This document shows positions 32,067-42,920 of a stretch of DNA of 64,000 nucleotides, piece after piece (position 1 is the first letter of the stretch; each line of letters opens with the position of its first letter). This DNA is from Dendrocalamus latiflorus (taxonomy: Eukaryota; Streptophyta; Magnoliopsida; Poales; Poaceae), in the NCBI GenBank assembly GCA_017311315.1, contig CM029670.1, forward strand, positions 24,455,449 to 24,519,448, written 5' to 3'. The translations under genes were made by a program, and so were the position numbers. The notes under the pieces are model-generated. The model was not told where the DNA came from. It saw only the letters and a program-made list of their open reading frames with translations, and made no database searches.

Positions 32067-33299
32067 CCCTACTGAGCAGAGTTGAGTTGTGTTAGGTTTT
32101 GTGGTTTTGGTTGTTAGTCACAGTAAGATCTGTGCAGGTGTTAGTCATGGTATTTGTTCATACATTTGGCTTACTAATTGAGAGTCAAATGCATGTCATT
32201 TGAGCTTGGATTGATTGCTTTGTTCTTTGGTGTGCAGGTGCTTTGATGATTATTGCAGCTAGCGACAAGACCGAGGCTATGAAAGGGGCCCTAAGGCCAT
32301 GGCGAGTCACATTATTCCAGGTGGAGCAATATCTTAAGCTGAGAAGCACGGGAGAAAAACAAGGGTCGTGAAGAGGCAATACGTGCATGTTGCATACCAA
32401 TTGGACTTGTGTGTTTCAAGTGATGACATTCCTCATAGTAGGCATACGATCTTGGTGCAAGGTATTGGGTATCACGGACTGTGGAGTAATGTTGGTATAC
32501 CATAGGACCTGGGAGTTTCAAGTGGTGATGGCATCATTGCAGGCGTACGATTTTGGGTACAAGTCGTGGGCATCATATCATCATGAAGACTGGTGGGCGA
32601 CAATTTGAGAAATTATCTGAAACCAGGTTGTCGAGACCCGAATATGCAAATCCGGACTCTGTGTGTGTACTGCACTAGTCCAGGATCACGCTAGTGCACA
32701 CAGTCAAACATAGAGGTAATCATCACCACAATCACGATATTAAATAAGGGAAATTCAAATTATTAATCAATACCCAAAAGTATGACCTTATGGTCAAGCT
32801 TACAATCTCAATAGCCATAGGGGCTTAACAAAACTTAGCAGCGGAAAATCCAAAGTAAACGTAGCGGCCAATCGACATGCCCACAGGCAATCGAGTGGGG
32901 AGCGAAGCCTAGAACTCGTAGTCGTCGAAGTACTCTCCTCCTGGAACCTCCTGCTGGTAGCACTCTTCATCCTCAACTGAGCAACATAGGCATAAAGCCG
33001 TGAGTACATTGGTACTCAGCAAGCCGTTTGTAACAAATGATGCAATATAATATGCAAGGCTTAACAATGGAAAGCTGAAAGGGTTAATTTGCATAAAACA
33101 GCATTCGAAATTACCATAAATAGATTGAAGGCGAATTGTAAATAAATCAATAATAAATAATCAAAGGAATTGAAGTAAACTACTCATGGACTCCCCATCC
33201 ACAAGCTAAACCAACAGTGAATTAACCATCCACTGATCAACTACCAAATTTTCCAAGAATAACTATACCTCGTGTGAAATCACCGAGCATTGTCCATGA

Positions 33300-33323
33300 C
33301 CGAGGACACGGCTATTCGAATAG
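33300..33323. repeat. Double palindrome of gypsy LTRs (copy 3, minus strand)
   Basis: CTATTCGAATAG is intact at 33312-33323. The neighbouring second palindrome reads CCGTGTCCTCGG on the minus strand, with one arm change. Confidence 0.8.
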
Positions 33324-34951
33324 TTTTACACTCTGCAGAGGTTGCACAACTGTACCCACACGATGTGAAAATCCTCACGTTAAAGATAATCACAACAAGG
33401 CTTTTACAATGATCCATCTCAACCCGATCCCACTCGCTAAGGTTTCGCCGTCGAGTAGGGTAAATCCCCCTAGTCGATAATTGCCCCCTCTTGCGCCACA
33501 ACAACATCAGTAGTGAAACCAAAGTTGAGACTTCACAAATTATTATGCCAGGTCTATCCCATACTAGACATGTGGTTTGCACGGTAAAGCTCAGATCAAT
33601 GGCGCACAAAGTTAAGTCCTTAAGTAATACCCAGGCGAAACAACCACATCCCAATGTGCAACCTGCACCCCCTTTACTGCACGATCAATCGCCCAAGTGA
33701 AAACCAATTTTGTATAACCACCGCCAATGACGCACCAACGTCACGGCACAAGTTTTATAACAGTGGTACCAACCACGATTCAATATCTCATTAAGTCAAA
33801 TTAATTAATCACATGTGATGATGAACCCAAGCGATACTAAAAGCATGGATAAGCATACTAATCGTACCAACCCAAATGTGATCGTAACATAGCATCACTA
33901 ATAAAAGTTCCCCATCCTATGGTGACAATGGCATCATGGCATTCAAATTATCAAGGAGGAAATAATCAATTAGGTCATTAACTACCAATACAAGGGTTTT
34001 ATAATAAAGTAGCAATGCATTGTAATTTAAAACAAAATATTTAAGTAATAGATTGCAAACTGGGTTCAACATGATCAAAGGACACGACTTGCCTTGGCCT
34101 TGCTCAGCTGAGGGCTCTTGATCTTCAAATCCAACTTCCGCTCCCTCGAACACGTGATCTAACGAGAGAGAAAACGCATCGAAAAGACAAAATAAATTCA
34201 AATAAAATTCAAATGAACTCCAAAAACTTCCAAACCTGGACCAACAGGAAGAGCTCAATTTTAGATGAATTTAGGAAAAAGAATCGGGTCAATCGGAGCT
34301 AGGACGAGGGAGAACGGGCTCTTGAAAAATTGGATCTAAAAAAAATCGGGGAAAATTGGAAAAGTGCACTGTGCTGTGGACCGGGCGCACGGGAAGCTGA
34401 GTCCACGGTGGACGCGGCGCACAGAACAGTGCGGCGGCGGGCTGCTGGCGCAAGCGGCTAGGGCTGACGTGGCAGACACGTGGCGACACGTGTGCGCCCC
34501 GAGGCTGACGTGGCATGCTGACTGGGCGGCTGACTCGGCTTGGTCCACGGGGGGTACGGCTGACAAGCGGGCCCCACCGGGCAGAGGCTCGATGCACGGT
34601 GGACGGAGTCCACGGGGAGGCGAAGCGGCGCGGTGACGCCAGCGCTAACGCACGCCGGCGCGAGGACCGAGGGGACGCGGGGCGCGGCCGAGGCGGCGGC
34701 GAGGCGCGGGCGTGTCCGTGGCAAAGGCTGGGCGGCGGCGGCGGCTGGCCGGCGGGACTGGGACGGCGGCGGGGTAGGGGATTTGGCCGGCGGCGACCAA
34801 GGTGGCGGTGGGACTCACCGGCGGCGAGCTCCGGCAGACGGCGGCGCACGGCGACGAACTCCGGCGGCGACGAACGCACGGGCGTCGGCGGCGGTGAGCG
34901 GCGGCGGTGGCGGCGGCTCGAGGGACGAGGGAAGCCGAGGGGGCGGCACCG

Positions 34952-34959
34952 CTTTTATA
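34952..34959 (-). promoter_or_regulatory. TATA box of the solo LTR
   Basis: TATAAAAG on the minus strand within the GC-rich core, the same octamer as at 14758-14765. Confidence 0.5.
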
Positions 34960-35834
34960 CGCGGACGCCGAGGCGGCCGGGTCGGGTGCGGCGAAGAGTC
35001 CGCGGCGGAAACGGCGGCGGCGGGCGGACGCGAGCCGGACTCGGGGACGAAGAGTCCGGGTCGGAGACGCTTCCGACAGGTGGGCCCCACCTGTCGGTGA
35101 CGCGGGCGAGCGGGCGGCCGGGATGCGGGGGCGCGGGCGCGAAGAGCGGCAGATGGCGGCCACGTGGCGCGCATCCGAAGGGGCAAGATGGGCGTGGGCG
35201 CGGCACCGATGTGCGACGCGTGGCGCGAGGCTGGGCTGGCTGGGCCGGCGGCCGACTGGGCTGCGCCCGCGGCTGGACCGGGCCGGGGTTGGGCCGTCCG
35301 GTTTTAGGAAATTAGGATTTTCTTTTTCTTTTCTTTTTCCAGAAATTAAAATAAACTATTTTGAGCTCTAGAAAATAGCAAATAAATCCAGACAAATCCA
35401 GAAAAATTCCAATAAATTCCTTGAGACACAAAGAACTCAAATAAAATAATTTTGGAAAATGTTCATGTTCAGATTAATCATATTAAATCCTTTTAATTCA
35501 TACAAATTCATTTAAGCTTTTAATTAATTCCAGAAAAATTCAAATGGTGAATTTTATTTTAAAAGCTTCAAAAATACTCTGAAAATCAGGATGTTACACA
35601 GGTAGAGTGGTGATCTATAAAACCATGATACTGGTCTAAGTGGTTTTGGTAACATATTTATGGATGGAATGTCTTATCAGGCTATTGGAATCTTTGGGAA
35701 GTTACGCTTTGAAAAGTGTGCAACTGTGTGTGAGTGTAAAACCTATTTGTGTATGGGTTATCGGGTTTTTCCATATATAAGTGGTGTGATCGACTAAGGC
35801 GTGGCTAGTTAAGTGAAACTTAAGGAACCTCCAC

Positions 35835-35842
35835 TATATAAG
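35835..35842 (+). promoter_or_regulatory. TATA box of Copia3 LTR
   Basis: TATATAAG, followed by a leader resembling that after the TATA boxes at 3-10 and 56455-56462. Confidence 0.5.
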
Positions 35843-36588
35843 CCTTATGTTGTGCTGAGAGAGGTATGCCTCTTATAACTTGAGATATTAGGGTTAGGGT
35901 TTCCTTATGTTGGAGACGTGTGCGTGTGTGTGTGTGTTCTAAGCTTAAAGCTCTATTATCTTAAGGTATTAGCTATAAAACATTCCTCTCCAAGTGAAAT
36001 GAACATCTAAAGTTTGCCCAAGTGAGTTGTGCCATGAATCCTCTTTTGCGCTTTTGATTATCTTGGCTTTGTTGTTTGGATTTCTCTTCTCTTGAGCTTT
36101 TCTGGTGTCAAGGACGTGTAAGAGGTAAAGATGTCTCCTGGAGACAAGATCTTATCCATCTAAGCATGATCTAGAGAAAGTTCTTGGGTTTGTTCTGTTT
36201 TTCTGAAAAGAGAGAGGTGATTTTTGGGTTTTGCCCTTGTGGGTGATTTGGATCGAATTTATGCTATGTTCTAGCTTGCTATGACATATGAGAACCCATC
36301 CATGGTCACCTAGATCATCAAGGACTCATGAGCAAGAGCAGATTGAAGTTTTCCTCTTTTACCCGATTTTAGTGCATCCTTCACTCAAATAGAAAAAGGT
36401 TATTACTTTGGCAATGATTCTCTCAATCGATGATTGTAATAGGTTTGTGACATCCTAGATAAGGTTCATCATAAGTTTTAAGCCATTTGGATCATTAGAT
36501 CAAAAGTTATTTGGATTTGAAATAGTTCTAAATTACTGTTCATTTGTCTGTTTTTACTATTTATTCTAATTTGACTGCTATTCATCAG

Positions 36589-36680
36589 AGGTCTGACCTC
36601 CATTGAATTAGAGGTCTAACTGCTAGGGTTTTCTAGTCTGACTGCTAGCCATCGTTTGCAATTTGAGGTCTGACCGATGA
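36589..36680. repeat. Palindrome cluster in Copia3 LTR, downstream part
   Basis: AGGTCTGACCT (36589-36599), then degenerate units with GGTCTAACTGC, AGTCTGACTGC and GGTCTGACCG. The first steps are 23 and 22 bp. The first unit has A/T where the array at 1056 has C/G at both outer arm positions, so it is still a perfect palindrome. Confidence 0.7.
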
Positions 36681-36832
36681 AGGTTTGGATTTTCAAGTTT
36701 TTGCATTCCTTGGCTTAAGGCTTTGATGATGTCATGAATTTGGTTTTCCGCTGCATATTGTTGTTGATATTTGGGAGAAGATTTTGAGAGAGTCATTCAC
36801 CCCCTTCGACTCGCCATACTCGATTCTACAAG

Positions 36833-36844
36833 TGGTATCAGAGC
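36833..36844 (+). promoter_or_regulatory. Copia3 primer-binding site (initiator tRNA-Met)
   Basis: TGGTATCAGAGC, 2 bp after the LTR end CGATTCTACA. Confidence 0.9.
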
Positions 36845-36881
36845 AAGGTTGCTCTTTGCTGATCTTAACAGATCTTGAGCA

Positions 36882-38054
36882 ATGGCATTAGAGAGGTATC
36901 ACAACAAGCCTCTTGTCTTCGATTGGGCTGACTATCCCTACTAGAAGACATAGATGGTAATATACATGAGGCTTAAGGCCTAACCATTTGTAACAAAGTG
37001 AGAAGTCCTTTTGTTGTGCTTGCAGATGACGTTGTCATCAATGCTATTCAGTCAACTGAGGTTGAGGCAATCCTAGGCATACAACTTTTTGATCCAAGGC
37101 CTAGGGAGATCTGAGTTCAATTGAGTAGCTCATCTTGCATCCGCACATGAGATCTAGATGACCCTATCTGATTACCATGAGGGAATGTTGAAAATCAAGA
37201 AAGTGCATAAGACTCAATTCAAGAGGGACTACCAAAAGCTAGAGATGGAACCTAGAGAGTCCATCGATTCCTTCTTTGGTAGATTCCATAAGATCCTGAG
37301 TGATCTGAGGTTTGTGGGAGTGACCTATTCAAATGCTAACAATGCAGCTAATGCTTTGAGTACTCTTGACATGAGTGTTTGGGAGATGAAAGTTACATCT
37401 ATTAGTGCCAAGATGGACTTGGCAACTATGACTATGGATAAGCTATATTCACGCCTTAAGACCCATGAGACGGGCATGATAGCCAAGAAGTCCAAAAGTC
37501 CACAAACGATGGCTCTTGTGACTAATCTTGTCAATAATGGTACTTCTTTTGAGAATGCTTCTTCTGGCTTTTCATTATCATGTTTTCATGCCATGATCGA
37601 TAGGCAACTTGAGAGCCTTTCCATATATGATCTAGCTGTCATCATTAACCGATTTGCCCGTCTCTACCACAAAGCAAGAGAGCATAGAAGAGATCCAATT
37701 GTGTTATTTGAGTATGGTGAGATGGGCCATGTTCATGCTAGATGTCCTAACTTTATGAATAGGGATGGAGATGATCGTGGGAGGAAGGAGGACAAGAAGG
37801 GTTACAACAAGAAACTTCATCGACCTTTAAAGAACCATGACACAATCAGGGAGGCGACCATGTCGCTTCTCACAGCTATCAATGGTCGAGACATGAGCGA
37901 TATTTATCCTACAAATTTAAGTGATGAGGAGGAGCAATGGAAGGAGAAGAAGAAGTCTGTTGGCTTCATCAAGTTGTGCCTCATGGCTGCTAGCGATGTT
38001 GATTTCTATAGCATACACGAAAAGGATGATCCCTACTCTGAGGATGATGATTAG
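36882..38054 (+). pseudogene. Copia3 gag
   Basis: Gag of a Sirevirus-type Copia element. The start MALERYHNKPLVFDWADYPY at 36882 is the usual copia gag opening, close after the primer-binding site. Stops at 36942 and beyond break the first 90 codons. From 37158 a 298-residue frame is open: YHEGMLKIKKVHKTQFKRDY, ESIDSFFGRFHKILSDLR, DMSVWEMKVTSI, and LYSRLKTHETGM, all matching Copia2 gag. The zinc knuckle (about 37700-37745) reads VLFEYGEMGHVHARC: the first two cysteines of C-x2-C-x4-H-x4-C are replaced by Leu and Tyr, so zinc binding is lost. An acidic C-terminus follows. Confidence 0.8.
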
Positions 38055-38187
38055 GTAGATTTTTTTGACTCTCTCATGCTCAAATGTGATAAATTAGCAA
38101 CTGATCATGTAGAGCAAATTAAGCACTTGGAACGATACGTGAAAAGAAATGATAAGTTTAAAGCTAAAATGAGCTTTAGTCTTACAA

Positions 38188-38511
38188 ATGAATAGGCTTA
38201 GAATTACTATTCCTGATCTTGATAACTTTGATACTTATCTTACTTTTCATGCTAGAATTGAAAGATTGAGATCTTCTGAGTCATCTTTGCTACGTCAACT
38301 AGAAAATGCTAGAGCTCAAATTATTGATATCAAGACTAGTCCATGTTCTAGATGCCTAGGAGCTGGGGACATTTCTAGAGGTAGTGCATTGCCATGCTTA
38401 ACTTGTGATAAATTGGAAACGAAACTTGCTATACAAACTAAAAAATTGATCCAATTCAGTCCTAAATATTCTTATGCTCATTGTGAGTTTAGGGAAGGAA
38501 AATTAAAATAA
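38188..38511 (+). pseudogene. Copia3 gag C-terminal segment
   Basis: A 107-residue open frame with coiled-coil character (RIERLRSSESSLLRQLENARAQI) and a CSRCLGAG and CLTCDKLETKL Cys-pair region. Copia2 has the same kind of paired-Cys repeats (CTSCEDKD, CENCNNLKMNL, CMNCPKLTAKL) at 58830-59030. This is the long Sirevirus gag tail, separated from the main gag by stops at 38052 and after. Copia3 ends at about 38670, where a gypsy LTR is inserted or joined; its protease and pol are not in the window. Confidence 0.65.
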
Positions 38512-38670
38512 CTAACAAACAAGCTTAACTTCTTAGATCTAAACCTTGTGTTACTTGACCTAAGCTCAATTCTATAACTAAAATTCCCATTAAGATGTTA
38601 AAAGACACAAGGGATAAAGAATATATTGCTCCTATTCATGCTTCAAATGTTAATTCTATTACTCCAATAG

Positions 38671-41600
38671 TGTAACATCCTGAAATTTTATTTTTGAAAA
38701 TATGAAGCCCTTGAGTTATTTTGTTAAATATTCTATTTGAGTTTGGATTTTCATGGTGTTCTTGAATTTGGTTGAGCTCCCAAAAGTTAAAGAAGTTCCA
38801 AAAAAAATCAATATTGGTAATACCATACATGGGAATATGCAAATAAAGGAAATTCAAAATTCGAATATGAAAAGATGATCCATCATAAGGAGGGAGAAGC
38901 TTAAATTCAAAATATATTCTCGTAGTATAAATAGCAATAAAAGTAAATGAATGGGCTACAAGCATATACATACATACATGTGTATGCATAAACAAAATTC
39001 GGTATGTACAAAAAAAGGGCAAGTCATGCCGGCCGAAGACCCGGCCCAACCCTCTCTCTCTCCGTTCTTTTCCCGCGCGCCAGCCCACCTCTTCCCCTCT
39101 GCCGCGCGGGCCCGCCCCCTCTCTTTCCCTGCCGCCGCGTGGCCGCGCGCCTGGCTCCCACTTCCGCCCGTTTCTTCTGGCCAGCGGGCCCCGTCCGCGC
39201 AGGACCTCCCCCCTCCCTTCGCTCCTTTTTCCTCTGCCCGAGCTGGCTTCTCCTCCCCATTTCTTTTCTCCTTCCTCCCCCTTCTTCCATGGCGGCAAGC
39301 TCTCCACGTCGCCCGACCCCCTATTCCCTGCCTCCCCCTGCGCCCGACCCGTCCCCTCCGCGCGCTTGCGTCCCCGAGCCCCGCGCCCTGCCGCACGCCG
39401 AGCCCCGCGCCGCTCCTGCCAGGCGCCGCCCCGAGCCCCGTGCCGGTCGTTGCCCTCCGGTCCTCCCCGCTCCGCCCGGTCCTTCGCGCCTCCCCCGCCC
39501 CCTCAGCGGCCATAAGAGCCCCGGCCTTCCCCATTAGTCCCGCGCCTTCCCCTCTCTTTCCCCACCTTTTCTTTTCCCCAAATCGGTCTCCTCCTCAATC
39601 CACGGTCGCCGCCGCCATTACCGTCGCCGACGCCTCCCTGGTGGGTCTCCGGTCGATTCCGCGCGCCGGGAGCACCGCACGGCCACCACGACACTAGCCC
39701 CCACTTCGCCGGAGCTTCCTCGCCACCCCACCTCGCCGGCCCCGTGCCCATACCTGTGCCGCCACCGGCTCAAGCCGCCCGTCCGCCACGGCCATCCTCC
39801 CCGCCCGGCCAACCCATAGTGAGCATCCCCCTACACCCCTTGTGCTTCTGCGGTTGCCCAATTTCCTTCCCTTCTTCCTAGTTGCCGGCGCCCCGTGTCA
39901 TCTCCTTCTCTGGCCGCCAAACCCCACTGCCGACCAGCCTCGGGACTCCTCAGTCCACGCCAGTGCCTCCACTGTCTTCCTCGACACCATGGGGACGCAT
40001 TTTGTTGGTCTCCACCCCCCCCTCTGGCCGCCACCTCGCCGGCGACGCAATCCCCACCGTGTACCGGCCACCCCCCTGTTTCTTTCCCCTCTCTTCTGTG
40101 CTGGCCGAACAGAACACCCCCTTCCCCAATGCTTTTTGGGTTAATGCATACTAGCAAGTTGTTCAGTACCAACTTTTCCAAAACGAAATACAAGTATATA
40201 TGTATAAATGTCATGATTTGGATACAAACCAGAAATGTAGATAAAGTTTTAATTGTAAGATCAAAATCATGGATTTATGGGTAATCAATAAAACATGTTC
40301 TTGCAAATAGAATAGGGAATAAATCTAATTGTGAGATTAGACCAAGATTCTAAGTGAAACAAATGTAAGTTTAACTTGCTCAAATGCATGTTCTACATCT
40401 TGTTGCACAAGACTAAATTGTGAAGTGTAAATGAAAATGGGATAATTAAAGATTTACCATTTGATTAATTACCATATGTGAATAAGTAATGAGCCTTTAT
40501 TATTGGTCTTAATCTAGTTATGAAGTAAGGGCATTCGTAAGAAATGAATTTAAAACTCAATTACTAATTAAAGGCATAGTGAGATGTTGATTAGGAAATA
40601 TTGTGTAGATTTAGGCTTTCATGAAATGATGAATTAGTAAACGCATATTATTCATAATTACGATATATGCATAACAGCTGTAGCATTTATCATGACCGCC
40701 ATCAAATAAAACCCCTCGGTAGATATAATTAATAGCTATATCAAAACATGAGCCCATGTAACAAACCATTAGATAAATAAATTTGAAGTCAAAATAATAA
40801 TAATATAAATAAAGCTAAGCTCATTAATAACTAGGGCATAGATAATATGATAATGGTGTCGTAATTAAGCCTTAACGTTAGGCTTAATAAATAATAGTGT
40901 GGAGCATGGAATAACAAGCTAGGAACCATACCCAAATGAATACTAATTCAAGTTGAGCTACGCCAAGTAATACCCAAGGGCACCTAAATTGCTACATATC
41001 AAGATCTGTCCATAATTGTATAAATATAGTAAGCTGGGACCCGTATAAATAAACCCCAGTTCAAATCAAACTCAGTCGGGCGATAAATAACAGTACATAA
41101 AATATCATACCACAAAATGCTATTATCGACCTTACCTTAATTAACCCAAACCACCCATTAACTCATAATAAGACTAAATGGAGTTTATTCGGATTTAATT
41201 GGATCTTTTGAGTTACTTGCTCTTATTTGGATTCAGTTGTTTGTCGCGTAATTAGAAGTGGGGTCCGGAAGATCTATGGGAATCAAGTAGGATCCAGACT
41301 CAGATAGAGACGAAGACCAGGAATCCAAGCCCATCACATAAGAAGGCTTTGAGTGGGCTCAAGACCGCGGTAAACCGCGCCAGGCGAGTCAATACTTTGA
41401 TCATGTTGAACCTACATTTTCTGCAAATTACTTTGTTTTAAATTATCAAATTGCATGCTGTTATTTTATATGCAAATACATGTTTAATTTAATATTCTAG
41501 TTATGTGCCCATTGTTTACTTTGAATAATATTACCCCTCCTTTGCAATGTTTGAATGTGTGAACCTTGTCGCCCTAGCAAAATTATAATAGTAACATTTC

Positions 41601-42242
41601 AAAAATAAGTCCCTAACTATATGCTATGCTTAGTACTGCATAGATACTCTGGGGCGCTGAAATGTCTCAAACATCATTGTCATTTTAAATCATGAGAAAC
41701 TGGTTTGGGCAGTCATGGTGGGAATGACTGGTATATTTTTGGACATGATTATTTTATGCTCCCAAAAATTCTAACTTGCTTAAATATCTGAGCGGATGGT
41801 TTGGGGGCTGGTATGTGGTGCGGTGGGAGCACAAATTATGGAGTGTGGTAGAACCGCTCAGATAATACTAAGGACTGAATCTTGTGATGACCTCCTGATG
41901 TAAAACAGTACAACCACAAGTCTATAATGGGTACGACCTAGCTGAATAACTTGCAAGGGTTTAGTTCAGATGTCACCGAGGAAAGTGGGTGCCAGGGTGT
42001 ACTGGTTTACTCACAGTGAGGCACAGGGTGTACTGTACTCGCACGGCGCAAGAGGGGGCTTCTGACTGTGGTGGTGTAACCCTTCAGCGGTGAAACCTCA
42101 GCGTGGGTGGTGTCTAGCTAGATCGAAGTAAGGTAAAGGTTTTGTGATAAATTATCTGGGTCTCATGCCTAAGGAAGCATGTTGGCAACAAAGATAATTC
42201 ATCTCTTGTGGTGAAAGTGTACAAACTCTGCAGAGTCAAAAC
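38671..42242 (+). mobile_element. Gypsy LTR, right end truncated
   Basis: Starts TGTAACATCCTG at 38671 inside Copia3. It has an AT-rich head, a GC-rich core (39020-40130) and a long AT-rich tail similar to 18230-20240. It contains the hairpin word CGCGGTAAACCGCG (about 41371) and a conserved stretch at 41985-42070 shared with 16730-16815. It stops at 'gagtcaaaact' (42242), just before the double palindrome would begin, where minus-strand integrase sequence takes over. Frames in the core (up to about 250 residues) are Pro/Ala/Arg-rich on both strands and not called. Confidence 0.75.
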
Positions 42243-42560
42243 TCTGAAAGTTCTTTTTAAGCACAGCCCTAAGCATAGTAGACAATGTTCTAATGACTAC
42301 CTCAATTTGTCCATCGGTTTGGGGATGACAAGTAGTGGAAAATAACAGCTTAGTTCCCAACTTACCCCACAAAGATTTCCAAAAATGACTAAAAAATTTA
42401 GCAACACGATCTGAAATTATCGTATTTGGAATACCATGCAAGCGAACAATTTCCTTCAAGAACAAATCAGCAACATTTGTAGCATCATCACTTTTATGAC
42501 ATGGTATAAAATGAGCCATCTTAGAGAATCTATCCACGACAACAAAAATACTATCCATCC
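42243..42560 (-). pseudogene. Ty3/gypsy integrase core fragment
   Basis: On the minus strand: MDSIFVVVDRFSKMAHFIPC (first catalytic Asp), IVRLHGIPNTIISDRVAKF (second), and CHPQTDGQIEVV (Glu). This is the integrase core of a chromovirus-type gypsy element, different from the Tat integrase. The usual SDRDxKF has Val in place of the second Asp, which is probably not the catalytic one. The fragment has no flanking integrase sequence: it borders the Tat2 LTR at 42561 and a plus-strand LTR at 42242. Confidence 0.75.
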
Positions 42561-42802
42561 TGTTGTGGCTACAGACCAAACAGAGAGAGAGATGGTAGTG
42601 GAGAGTGAGGGAGATGAGTAATGGCATGGGTTCTCCCCATGGCCTGTATTCCATATATATACATGGAGAGTGCTTTTACAATTATACCCTTACAGCTGAT
42701 CATCCCCCTCAGGGGCATTTATGTCATTACACATGGCCTATTCTGGGCCTTATAGCCTCCTATCAGGCCTGCTGGGTTTAGGTGGGGGCCACCCCTACAA
42801 CA
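42561..42802 (-). repeat. Tat2 3' LTR
   Basis: TGTTGTGG to CTACAACA on the plus strand, aligned end to end with 53696-53941. It lacks 4 bp in the TA tract present in the other LTR. Confidence 0.9.
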
Positions 42803-42920
42803 GGAGCCTCTCATGGAGAAGGGCTTCACAGGGCCGAAGCCATGTTGCCGAGTCCTTTGGCCCTCTCCGTCCCTGCGGCCTGTGAATTTTTCCGAACTTG
42901 ACCAGGGGCTGCGGTCGTGG

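Larger units (their letters stand above)
32624..35603 (-). mobile_element. Solo gypsy LTR, 2,970 bp, TSD CAGGT
   Basis: CAGGT at 32624-32628 and 35599-35603 brackets an LTR that on the minus strand runs from TGTAACATCC (35598) to GGGTCTCGACA (32629). It contains all parts of the family: an AT-rich head, a GC-rich core (about 34370-35300) with a TATA box, an AT-rich tail, and the CTATTCGAATAG palindrome (33312-33323). No internal domain or second LTR is present. It arose by recombination between two LTRs of one insertion, with the target duplication preserved. It gives the reference length for a complete member of this LTR family here. Open frames within the core are compositional. Confidence 0.9.
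31890..36830 (+). mobile_element. Copia3 5' LTR, split by a solo gypsy LTR
   Basis: The right end is firm: CGATTCTACA at 36830, preceded by a C tract and followed after 2 bp by the initiator tRNA-Met site. The left end is not identified; 31890 is approximate, chosen where palindrome-bearing sequence begins. The LTR is interrupted at CAGGT by the minus-strand solo LTR (32629-35598). Palindrome clusters occur on both sides (31965-32066 and 36589-36680). A TATA box lies at 35835-35842 with the Copia-type leader 'atgcctctta' and 'agggttagggtttcc' downstream, matching the leader of Copia2. Confidence 0.6.

Noticed and set aside
34515..35315. Gly/Arg-rich 266-residue frame in the solo LTR
   Set aside because: Composition-driven frame in a GC-rich LTR core, with overlapping long frames on both strands.
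38951..39697. 248-residue plus-strand frame
   Set aside because: Same situation: LTR GC core, low complexity, no conservation with other cores.
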